Shown here piece by piece: positions 54,609-62,931 of a stretch of 64,000 nt of DNA. This stretch comes from Nitrospirota bacterium (GTDB taxonomy: Bacteria > Nitrospirota > Thermodesulfovibrionia > Thermodesulfovibrionales > Dissulfurispiraceae). Every line of letters begins with the position of its first letter. Within the stretch, counting starts at the first letter, position 1. Position numbers and translations under genes: made by a program. The notes under the pieces are model-generated. The model saw only the letters and a list, made by a program, of their open reading frames with translations, was not told the origin of the DNA and ran no database searches. The stretch covers positions 33,040 to 97,039 of the forward strand of contig JADFXU010000006.1 of NCBI GenBank assembly GCA_015233365.1, written 5' to 3'.

Positions 54609-55949
54609 ATGAACCCTATCTATATAGTAGACGACGAATCTTCCATCTGTTCCACCATCGCGGACGTCCTTCAGGACGAGGGGTATCAGACCGTCGCATT
54701 TACGGATGCTGAGAGCTTGTGGCAGAGGCTCGACACCATGGAGCCAGCTCTCGTCCTGCTGGATATCTGGCTCCCGAGCATGGACGGCATGCAAATCCTG
54801 AAACGTCTTCATGAACGCTGCCCCGAGCTCCCCGTCATCATGATGAGCGGACATGCCGGGATCGAGGCGGCAGTCGCCGCCATAAAGGCCGGAGCCTACG
54901 ATTTCCTGGAAAAACCACTACATCTGGAAGTTTTACTCGATAAGGTGGCGTCCGCCCTTAAGCACCGGCCTTCCAGTAGCGGCGCGACCCTGCCCTCGGA
55001 TACCGAGCTTGAGATCGTCAGTGCCGACCTGTCGGTGCAGGCGGGGATGGTGGAAGTAGTGGATTCCCCTGTGCCTCAGCGCACGCTCAGAGGAAATGTG
55101 CTACTGAACGGGATAGGGCTCCTGAGCGGCCGGAACACCGGCGTCATTCTGAGCCCTCTCGGGATCAACGAAGGGATCATCTTTCAAACTCTTGACGGCC
55201 ATACCATCCGTGGACATATCACCTCTCTTGAGGATTTTTCCCAGATTGCCGCATCGAAGACCTTCTTTGCCAACTCTACCACCCTGAACAACGGCAGGCA
55301 GCGGGTGCGCACCGTTGAACATCTGATGGCAGTTCTTTCCATGTACGGCATAACCAACGTGTTAATAAAGGTTGAAGCGGAGATACCGAACATAGACGGG
55401 TCCGCCAAGGATTTCTGCGACCTCATTGAAGAGGCAGGGATAGATGAACAGCCGGCCTTAACCAAGGTTGCGGTCATTCGCCGTAAGATCGTAGTGGGAC
55501 ACGAGGAGTCGCGCGAAAAGCATATCTATGCGGAGCCCTTTGAGGGGTTCGAAATATCAATGAGGGTTGACTATCCGCTACCCATAGGCGAACAAATTCT
55601 TACATTCAATCCTGAAAGCGGATCTTTCGTAAAGGAGATAGCCCCTGCCCGCTCCTTCAACACCTTTGAAAATATCGAAATGGCCCAGAAGCTTGGGAAG
55701 GTCGGCGGCGGATATCTTGATTCCCACATCATCCTTTACGATGGCAAGGTCATCAATACGGAGCTTCGTTATCCCGACGAATTCGTACGCCACAAGATAT
55801 TGGACCTGATCGGAGACCTCTACCTCCTCGGCTTGCCCATCAGAGGACGCATCATCGCCAACATGACCTCACATGGATACAATCAGGCCCTGGTGGAACG
55901 CTTGTATCATGCTGTGCAGAGCAGCACCAAAAGCACGCAGATCGGGTAG
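54609..55949 (+). CDS. Response-regulator receiver fused to LpxC deacetylase
   Basis: 446 residues. Residues 1-118 are a complete receiver domain: Asp8/Asp9, phospho-acceptor Asp52 (LVLLDIWLPSMDG), Ser80 and Lys102 (FLEKP). A 40-residue linker follows. Residues 159-446 are UDP-3-O-acyl-GlcNAc deacetylase: TVEHLMAVL (Glu237, zinc His238), RHKILDLIGD (zinc His395 and Asp399, Asp403) and SHGYNQALV (His422). All catalytic and zinc positions of LpxC are kept, but the GVGLH motif reads GIGLL. It would deacetylate the lipid A precursor, with phosphorylation as a possible control. No kinase is adjacent. Confidence 0.93.
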   Translation: MNPIYIVDDESSICSTIADVLQDEGYQTVAFTDAESLWQRLDTMEPALVLLDIWLPSMDGMQILKRLHERCPELPVIMMSGHAGIEAAVAAIKAGAYDFLEKPLHLEVLLDKVASALKHRPSSSGATLPSDTELEIVSADLSVQAGMVEVVDSPVPQRTLRGNVLLNGIGLLSGRNTGVILSPLGINEGIIFQTLDGHTIRGHITSLEDFSQIAASKTFFANSTTLNNGRQRVRTVEHLMAVLSMYGITNVLIKVEAEIPNIDGSAKDFCDLIEEAGIDEQPALTKVAVIRRKIVVGHEESREKHIYAEPFEGFEISMRVDYPLPIGEQILTFNPESGSFVKEIAPARSFNTFENIEMAQKLGKVGGGYLDSHIILYDGKVINTELRYPDEFVRHKILDLIGDLYLLGLPIRGRIIANMTSHGYNQALVERLYHAVQSSTKSTQIG

Positions 55950-56053
55950 AGCCGGGCGATCACTGCACTGCTGCAAATTCGTTCTTCGCGATAGATAACC
56001 CGGTGCGTGATGAGGGTAAGAACACCGAGGTCAAGATTCTCCCGTGACTTTCG

Positions 56054-57571
56054 TCAGGATTTGAGTATCATCTGGTTTGTCAACGAGCGTGTCTCTCCTA
56101 TGGATGTGACGCGCACTGCAGCGCGATCATGGATCGGACATTTGTTCTCGCAGATTCCGCAGCCGATGCAAATATTGGGGTCTACGTAGGGCCGTTTCAA
56201 CATTTTCGTCGTTCCGTCTCTGAGTTTGACCTCCACTGTTTCAAACCAGATAGCCTTCGGGGATGTGGGACAAACCTCTTCGCAGACAATGCAATCGATG
56301 TTCATGGCCCAGGGAAGGCACCTTCCCCTGTCATAGAATGCAGTGCCGATCCTGACCGGTTTCCGTCCGGCAGCTTTTCCTAATTTTCTTTCGAGCGTGA
56401 GCGGGGTTATAGCTCCCGTCGGGCATAAATGGCCGCAGAGTACACAGTTATACTCACAATACCCGATGCTGTTAATGAGTACCGGCGTCCATATCCCCTC
56501 AAACCCCGCCTCTGTCAATGCCGGTTGTATGGCATTGGTAGGGCAGACCTTCATGCATTCACCACACTTGATGCATCGTCTCAGAAAATCCCCTTCCACA
56601 AGAGAACCCGGGGGCCTTATCACACGGTACCTGGGCGAAGTTTTGGACGTGATGGTGCTCCGCATAATCGGGAAAATCACCGCTCCCGCAAGGGCGCTTT
56701 CCATCAGCCTGCGGCGATTAACATCGAGAGGCTTGTGGATCGAGCTTGCAGCCCTGGGGAGTCCGTAATGGACAGCGCCTTCGGGACAGTCCTCAATACA
56801 GTTCATGCAGACATGGCACTCGCACGTCCTCAGGGCCGAGTGCGGATCGCACCCCCCGTGGCAATGTCCGAGGCATTTCCTGCAATCGTTGCAGCGGTCC
56901 ACGTCCCTCCATATGCCGAAGACCGGACGGAATGAAAGCAGGCCCAGCAGAGCGCCCAGCGGGCATATGACCCGGCACCAGAAACGCGGCAGGAACCTGT
57001 TTGCAAAGAGCACAGCGACAAAGATCACCCCGAGCAATGTTCCGCCCTGGAAAACAGGCTGCCTGAGATAGAGCCATCCGCTGCTGTAATTGAGTCCTGG
57101 GAATACGGATACGGCAAAAGACCGGGTGATGACCGCTAACGGATCAAACAGTCCTGTCTGGAGCGAACCAAAGGCGGCAAGGGCAAGCAACAGAACAAGA
57201 ATGTAATATTTGATCCTGTAAAGAGGCCGGTAGGAATTCAGTGCAATGGTGTCCACCGCCCTTAACTTGTTAAAAATGCTTCCTGTTATCTGGTTGATAA
57301 TTCCCATGGGACATATCCATGAACAGAAAAAACGTCCGAAGAAGATCGTGCCGATAATTATAAAAAGAGAGAGGGCGAGTCCTTTGTAGACGGTCCAACT
57401 CGTCAGAAAAGAGGCGATTGCAGCGAGAGGGTCCAGATCGATAAAAAGCTGCGTCTCATAGCCCCTGATACGCCTGAAACCCGTAAGCCAGACCAGGAGA
57501 ATAAAGAGCAGTAAAAAAAAGACCGCGTAGGTCCTTCTGATATTTCTGAGACTAAGAAGTTTTTCGATCAT
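56054..57571 (-). CDS. Membrane polyferredoxin, NapH-NapG-like fusion
   Basis: 505 residues. The N-terminal part is NapH/MauN-like: four to five membrane helices with SWICPMGIINQ and CRVICPLGALLG motifs, then CNDCRKC and CMNCIEDCP clusters. At about residue 285 a twin-arginine-like sequence (NRRRLMESALAGAV) begins a NapG/MauM-like half with four more cluster motifs (CIKCGECMKVCP; CVLCGHLCP; CIVCEEVCP; CIGCGICENKCP). This looks like a fused quinol/ferredoxin electron path. It overlaps the DUF362 gene (ATGA). The electron acceptor is unknown. Confidence 0.9.
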   Translation of the reverse strand: MIEKLLSLRNIRRTYAVFFLLLFILLVWLTGFRRIRGYETQLFIDLDPLAAIASFLTSWTVYKGLALSLFIIIGTIFFGRFFCSWICPMGIINQITGSIFNKLRAVDTIALNSYRPLYRIKYYILVLLLALAAFGSLQTGLFDPLAVITRSFAVSVFPGLNYSSGWLYLRQPVFQGGTLLGVIFVAVLFANRFLPRFWCRVICPLGALLGLLSFRPVFGIWRDVDRCNDCRKCLGHCHGGCDPHSALRTCECHVCMNCIEDCPEGAVHYGLPRAASSIHKPLDVNRRRLMESALAGAVIFPIMRSTITSKTSPRYRVIRPPGSLVEGDFLRRCIKCGECMKVCPTNAIQPALTEAGFEGIWTPVLINSIGYCEYNCVLCGHLCPTGAITPLTLERKLGKAAGRKPVRIGTAFYDRGRCLPWAMNIDCIVCEEVCPTSPKAIWFETVEVKLRDGTTKMLKRPYVDPNICIGCGICENKCPIHDRAAVRVTSIGETRSLTNQMILKS

Positions 57572-58560
57572 ATGTTCAGCTCGGCGACATTAAGAGACTT
57601 CCAGTCGGAAATCCCGATGCCTTTTTTTTCCGCCATGACAATAAAGGGAATGTCCTCCACTTTCAAATCGAGAAATCTGAGGCCATAAGATTCTACTGCC
57701 ACTATATCGGTCCCTGCTATTACCGTGTTACCGATAGCCACATCAGACAGGTTCCCGCCCGTCGGACCGTTTTTCCTGAGCACTCTTGTGGCGTCCAGCA
57801 CAGTAAGAGTCGGCCTGATAGCGGCAGTAAGATCAGCGATAGATGTGTTTATGTCCTGATGCAGGCGGTTCCTTTGGCCGCCCAGGGAACCGTAAAGGTT
57901 TTTCATGGCCATCGTACATTTACTCAAAGAGTGGTTCTTCACTATCGGCAGGTTGATAAGTTTGTCTGCCTGGTGATAGAAACGGCTCACAGGCCAAACC
58001 TTGAGGGAATCGCCTTTCAGATCGGTAAGTACAAAGTCGTTCTCAGCCGCCAACCGCACTGTCCCGCCGGCTTTTTTTACAGCAGCCCCGATACCGGACC
58101 GGGTAAAACACCGGTCAGGATCGTTTACCGAAACATCCGTGACCCAAACCTCAGCGGCCCGTGCCTCAAGACAAAGTTTCACTACAGCCGCCACAACAGC
58201 GGGATTAGTGTTTGCCGCCTGCTCCGGCTGTCTGTCCCAGGCAGCATTAGGCTTCAGTAAAACCTTGTCGCCGGGACTCACAAAGCGGGCCATGCCGCCG
58301 ACTTTTTCTATGGCGGCACGCACCATCCTGTCTGCATCCGTCCCATGGACCACTGCTAACTGAGGAAACAGTTTTTTGTCTTCAGTCCGGTAGTCTTTAA
58401 AGGTGTATATTTTTGTGCCGCTCCTTCGCACCGGCTCATTGCTGTAAAAAATATACCCCCACGCCCCGGCAGCAGCCGCGACTCCGCAGGCGGCAGCCGC
58501 CCTAAGGATAAACTGCCGCCTGTCCACCATCTCTTCCCTCTCACTATGCTTCGATGCCAT
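57568..58560 (-). CDS. Exported DUF362-domain protein (Tat signal)
   Basis: 330 residues. The N-terminal VDRRQFILRAAAACG is a twin-arginine signal. DUF362 core motifs follow: KVLLKPNAAWDR, VNDPDRCF, INLPIVKNHSLSKCTMAMKNLYG. The family is of uncertain function and is often found beside Fe-S or cofactor proteins. Tat export suggests a folded, cofactor-bearing periplasmic protein. It is four bases into the polyferredoxin gene. Confidence 0.9.
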   Translation of the reverse strand: MASKHSEREEMVDRRQFILRAAAACGVAAAAGAWGYIFYSNEPVRRSGTKIYTFKDYRTEDKKLFPQLAVVHGTDADRMVRAAIEKVGGMARFVSPGDKVLLKPNAAWDRQPEQAANTNPAVVAAVVKLCLEARAAEVWVTDVSVNDPDRCFTRSGIGAAVKKAGGTVRLAAENDFVLTDLKGDSLKVWPVSRFYHQADKLINLPIVKNHSLSKCTMAMKNLYGSLGGQRNRLHQDINTSIADLTAAIRPTLTVLDATRVLRKNGPTGGNLSDVAIGNTVIAGTDIVAVESYGLRFLDLKVEDIPFIVMAEKKGIGISDWKSLNVAELNI

Positions 58561-58564
58561 TATA

Positions 58565-59545
58565 TCAACCAGTCCTTTTCGTAAAATATTTCAGTATATC
58601 TTCATCATCAGTCCCGAATACACCGAAAATCGAATTGCCGGCAGAAATGAGAAACCAGTTGCCCTCATATTTATCCAGGACTTTATACACTTCGCTGCCG
58701 CCCCTTTCGATCTTCTCATACCGCACACCGGATTTTCTGAAATAATCCATAAAAGATGACAAAAGCGCCTTCATTTCCGGCAAGCTGCCTGTCATAAGCG
58801 CTACCGTGATTTTCTTGCCGCCTGTGGAGTACTCACGTTCCGTAACGTTGTGGAGGAAATCGAGCCCCCGGTAGCCATCCTTAACGTACCTGGTTTTCCT
58901 GACCTTCCCCATGTCCGGAAACATGGCAAACACCTTATTGAATGAGTCCTGTCCTGAGGGAAGCGTATCGCTGAATGCCCTCGCGAATTTCCCCACAGGG
59001 ACCTTCGCGTTAAAAGTGGAGATCTTCACATAGTAGCGACCCTTGATGAAATTTACTCCGCCCGATGTCCTGAATCCCATTGCGCCTGCTGAAACTGCCT
59101 GCGGGTTTTCTCCGGATTCATCCGAAAGGACACCAAAAGCCTGTATGCCTTTCCCCATATCGTAGACCTCAACCTGGATGTCAGCCTGTTTAGCAACCGA
59201 TCCGGCAGCGGCATACTCGGTCACCGTAAGCCCCATGAATCCGGCGCTGATAAAATATTCGGCGTGGCCGTCCACGTGCTCGTAGAGATTGTCTTTTGTA
59301 TAGCGATGCCCCTCTCCCACCTGACGGAAACCTGCAATCTCCCTCACAGCCGGAGCCGGAGCGGCCCTGTCCACAGACTGCGGGAGTGCGCTTCCGGCCA
59401 TCGGAGTAGTCGCGGGTCCCGCTGCAGTCCTGAAATCAATAAGGGCAGGATCATAGCTTTGCCCCCTGACATAAAAGATCCAGGCTATGCATGGAAGCAG
59501 CCCCAGCAGGAGAAGGCGATATACGAGTGGGACAGACCTCATCAT
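58565..59545 (-). CDS. DUF6599-type exported protein
   Basis: 326 residues with an N-terminal membrane anchor (about residues 8-27). The family core LYEHVDGHAEYFISAGF and EVYDMGKGIQAFGVLSDESG is visible. Two similar beta domains follow. Function is unknown. It recurs with DUF362 proteins and polyferredoxins in anaerobes. Adjacent genes overlap by four bases or lie within five. Confidence 0.8.
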   Translation of the reverse strand: MMRSVPLVYRLLLLGLLPCIAWIFYVRGQSYDPALIDFRTAAGPATTPMAGSALPQSVDRAAPAPAVREIAGFRQVGEGHRYTKDNLYEHVDGHAEYFISAGFMGLTVTEYAAAGSVAKQADIQVEVYDMGKGIQAFGVLSDESGENPQAVSAGAMGFRTSGGVNFIKGRYYVKISTFNAKVPVGKFARAFSDTLPSGQDSFNKVFAMFPDMGKVRKTRYVKDGYRGLDFLHNVTEREYSTGGKKITVALMTGSLPEMKALLSSFMDYFRKSGVRYEKIERGGSEVYKVLDKYEGNWFLISAGNSIFGVFGTDDEDILKYFTKRTG

Positions 59546-60741
59546 ACTGTGAAAGACATGGACTTATGAGCATCGCACAGCATGTCCCTGACAGCAAGAC
59601 CGTAAGGGCATTTGCCTATACATGCCGGCTCGCTGCATGTTGAGCAGGCTTCCGCGTTCCCCTTCAGGGAAGCATACGACTGCATGGCCCGTTTCTCCAT
59701 GCCATATTCCCTGAAATACATGTGGTATCTCATGACGGATGCTATCTCCACTCCGGCTGTGCATGATGCTTCGCACTCACCGCAGCCCGTTCTGCAATAT
59801 TCTTTACCGTACAGGCGGGAGTAACGATTGAGCACCCTTTGGTCCGCAGACGTGAATTCTTTACCTGATGCCCTGAGATACAGTTCCATATCCGAGGCCG
59901 TTTTCATCGTGATTATGAGACCGCTCACCTCCGGGTGTTTCAGCACCCATTTGAAGGCTGCATGGGAAAATTCGCCTCCACCGGCACCCAGGTTCATGTC
60001 CTTTGCACCAGCAAGGGTCTTCATTGCAATTACGCCGACCCCATGTTTGTGGGCCTCCTTAATCACCTCAGGCAATTTCGGGAATTTCATGAAGTTGAAG
60101 GAAGGCTGAATCACATCGAAGTGCTTCGACTCAACTGCAACCTTGAGAAGTTCTTCCATGTTAGCCGGACCATGAGAAGAAGTGCCCAGAAAACGGACCT
60201 TCCCGGCCCGCTTAAGGGCATTCACGGCTTCGAGCATCTCGTCGCTGAGAAGCCTTTTCTTCTCGGATTCGAAGTCCTTGCTCATCTCGCCAATGGCATG
60301 GACAAAAATAAAATCGACGTGATCGGTCTTCATCCTTGACAGGCTTCCTTCGACAGCAGCCACGTATTCTTTTTTCTTCGAACCCTCGGGGAGATGTCCG
60401 GGATAGGGCATGGGGTTGCAGAATTTGCTGGTTAAAATGATCTTGTCCCGCCGGATCCTGCCCATGGCCTCGCCAATGGTACTTTCCGAAAGGCCGTAAT
60501 CAGGAGAAGTATCAAAATAGTTGATCCCGCTGTCCACGGCCCTGAGTACCATCGACGCGACCGAGAGTTTTCCGGCGCCGAACGATATATCGCTCATCTT
60601 CAGACCGGTCTTCCCGATTTCACGATAACTCTTGACTGCTGCGGTGTCCCCTGACTTCTCGGGTACATCGGCGTAAAGCGGCGGCGCTGCTGCAGTAGCG
60701 GTCGCAAGGGCCGCCACCTTGAGAAAATCCCTTCTGTTCAT
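59542..60741 (-). CDS. Tat-exported aldo/keto reductase with C-terminal Fe-S motifs
   Basis: 399 residues from ATG 60741 (AGGAGG upstream). A twin-arginine signal (NRRDFLKVAALATA) leads a (beta/alpha)8 aldo/keto reductase (YFDTSPDYGLSE; catalytic His in FIFVHAIGE). The C-terminus has CRTGCGECEASC and CSTCSEPACIGKCP, ferredoxin-like cysteine groups. It overlaps the DUF6599 gene by four bases. The four-gene set looks like an envelope redox module; its substrate is unknown. Confidence 0.9.
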   Translation of the reverse strand: MNRRDFLKVAALATATAAAPPLYADVPEKSGDTAAVKSYREIGKTGLKMSDISFGAGKLSVASMVLRAVDSGINYFDTSPDYGLSESTIGEAMGRIRRDKIILTSKFCNPMPYPGHLPEGSKKKEYVAAVEGSLSRMKTDHVDFIFVHAIGEMSKDFESEKKRLLSDEMLEAVNALKRAGKVRFLGTSSHGPANMEELLKVAVESKHFDVIQPSFNFMKFPKLPEVIKEAHKHGVGVIAMKTLAGAKDMNLGAGGGEFSHAAFKWVLKHPEVSGLIITMKTASDMELYLRASGKEFTSADQRVLNRYSRLYGKEYCRTGCGECEASCTAGVEIASVMRYHMYFREYGMEKRAMQSYASLKGNAEACSTCSEPACIGKCPYGLAVRDMLCDAHKSMSFTV

Positions 60742-60933
60742 TGCGAGACCTCCTCTGATAGTTGATGGTTTCATAACAGTGTGAAGTTACGGACGGGTGA
60801 CAATAAACCGATAATAAAAGAATAACAAAAGAGCGCTGTATTGGCAAGCGGCCCTCTCTCCGGGGATGTTTATTTCTGACCTGAACTGATATATTAAGAA
60901 CACCTCAAATAATTTGATAAAGGGGGTAACAGC

Positions 60934-61947
60934 TTGAAGGCATTCTTATTGTTTTGCAGTCTCCTCGTCGGTACGATTTCCTACGCTGCCGACCCCGGAT
61001 ATCACGTAATCAAAAAGCTGCAACTGGGCGGCGAAGGCGGTTGGGACTACCTGACCGTAGACAGCGCAGCCAGGCGTCTGTACATTTCCCGGTCCACACA
61101 CGTGATGGTGGTCGATATCGACACAGATAAGGTCGCAGGCGATATTGCCGACACTCAGGGCGTGCATGGAATAGCTATAGCGCCGGAGCTGAACCGGGGC
61201 TTTACCAGTAACGGAAGGGCAAATACGGCTACCATTTTCGACCTGAAAACATTGAAAGTCCTCGGTCAAGTGAAAACCGGAGCAAATCCCGATGCCATCC
61301 TTTACGACCCTGCCTCCAAACGAGTATTCACTTTCAATGGCCGCAGCAAGGACGCCACTGTGTTCGAAGCCGCTTCCGGTAAGGTTGCCGGCACTATTGC
61401 CCTTGGCGGCAAACCCGAATTTGCGGCTGCAGACGGCAGAGGCAAGGTCTATGTAAATGTCGAAGACACCGGCGAGGTAGTGGAAATAGATAGCCGGAAC
61501 CTCTCGTTGACAAAAAGGTATTCACTCAAGCCTTGCGAGGAACCCACCGGAATGGGACTTGATGCGGAGCATCACCGCACCTATTCGGGATGCCACAACA
61601 AGGTCATGGCCGTTCTGGACACGGACACCGGCAAAGTAATTGCCACTGTGCCGATTGGAGAAGGAGTTGACGGCAACGGTTTTGATCCGGAAACCGGACT
61701 GGCGTTCAGCGCCAATGGAGATGGTACTCTTACCGTGGTACGGGAGTCTTCTCCGGGCAAGTTCGAGGTAGTAGAGAACGTTACTACGCAACGTGGATCC
61801 CGCACAATGGCGATTGATATCAAGACCCACAACATCTATTTGCCTGCCGCAGAGTTTTCCCCGCAGACAGCGTCAACGCCGGAAGGATCAAGGCCGCGCC
61901 CGGCAATGATCAAGGACAGCTTTTCGGTTCTGGTCGTTGGGAAATGA
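60934..61947 (+). CDS. Secreted YncE-like beta-propeller protein
   Basis: 337 residues from TTG 60934 (GGGGGT upstream). A signal peptide to about residue 18 (ISYAAD) precedes seven blades of the YncE/YVTN type, with repeats such as VMVVDIDTDKVAGDI, ATIFDLKTLKVLGQV and AVLDTDTGKVIATV. Such proteins bind ligands or surfaces; no enzyme motif is present. It is a single gene with its own leader. Confidence 0.9.
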   Translation: MKAFLLFCSLLVGTISYAADPGYHVIKKLQLGGEGGWDYLTVDSAARRLYISRSTHVMVVDIDTDKVAGDIADTQGVHGIAIAPELNRGFTSNGRANTATIFDLKTLKVLGQVKTGANPDAILYDPASKRVFTFNGRSKDATVFEAASGKVAGTIALGGKPEFAAADGRGKVYVNVEDTGEVVEIDSRNLSLTKRYSLKPCEEPTGMGLDAEHHRTYSGCHNKVMAVLDTDTGKVIATVPIGEGVDGNGFDPETGLAFSANGDGTLTVVRESSPGKFEVVENVTTQRGSRTMAIDIKTHNIYLPAAEFSPQTASTPEGSRPRPAMIKDSFSVLVVGK

Positions 61948-62134
61948 GGATTTGATATTATTATAACAATATAATATCTATCTGTTTTCCTTAGCAAAAT
62001 TACATTGACATCTTTCTCAGCCTTGATTAGGATAAAGAGCAAGGATACGTCATTTCTTATTAAATAGCAGCCCGGCAGCAGAGACCGTGGAGCGTCAAAA
62101 GCTAAGGTATCTGTCCTGCAAGAAAAACTGAGAC

Positions 62135-62929
62135 ATGATTCTCTACCACAAAATGAGGAGCATTAACATTGTGGCTTGGTTGTATGCTTTATCGAGGACC
62201 GCCCTGGCATTAGCTTTTGTTGCCTTTGCATTCACGTCCGACATATATGGACAACAAGTCATTGTGCTCAATACATCCAATGCCCCCCCCAATTCCACAA
62301 GTGACGACAGGGGCATAGGCGACCAGGTATTGACCGAGGCTTTCAGAAGAATAGGGATAACTCTCAAGATAGACCACCTCCCTTCCGAAAGAGCTCTCTT
62401 AAACGCGGACGACGGCGTTGAAGACGGCAATTTCGCACGTGTTGAAGGGATGGAAAAAACCTACCGGAACCTTGTCCGGGTGCCTGAAGAGATAAGCAGA
62501 TTTGAGTTCGTGGCATTTTCCCGCCGGTACAGCTTTAAGATTGCCGGATGGGACAGCCTGAGACCTTATAACATCGGCATAGTAACGGGGTGGAAGATAC
62601 TGGAAACCAATATAGCGGGAACCAGCTCTCTGGCCAGCATCAGGGATGCACAGCTTCTTTTCAGAATGCTGCTCGACGACAAAGTCGACGTTGTGGTGTA
62701 TGACAGGATGCAGGGCCTGGTGCTCCTGAGGGATTTAAAAATATCCTCTATCCACGTTTTATGGCCGCCGTTGGCAGTAAAGGGCATGTATCTCTATATG
62801 AACAGAAGGCATCTGGAACTCGTGCCGCGAATTGCCGGAGCAATCAGAGGCATGAAGAAGGATGGGACATACCGCAAAATAACCGACGAGGTGCTGAAGC
62901 GGTATGGCGTGAAGCTGACGCGGGACTGA
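62135..62929 (+). CDS. Extracellular solute-binding protein (SBP type 3)
   Basis: 264 residues with an N-terminal signal or anchor (about residues 13-38) and a two-lobed SBP_bac_3 fold: DRGIGDQVLTEAFRRIGITL, then DKVDVVVYDRMQGLVLL. The second Met (62153) may be the true start. It lies two bases before a membrane sensor gene; the pair could be a ligand-binding sensor input rather than a transporter, since no permease follows. Confidence 0.85.
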   Translation: MILYHKMRSINIVAWLYALSRTALALAFVAFAFTSDIYGQQVIVLNTSNAPPNSTSDDRGIGDQVLTEAFRRIGITLKIDHLPSERALLNADDGVEDGNFARVEGMEKTYRNLVRVPEEISRFEFVAFSRRYSFKIAGWDSLRPYNIGIVTGWKILETNIAGTSSLASIRDAQLLFRMLLDDKVDVVVYDRMQGLVLLRDLKISSIHVLWPPLAVKGMYLYMNRRHLELVPRIAGAIRGMKKDGTYRKITDEVLKRYGVKLTRD

Positions 62930-62931
62930 CT

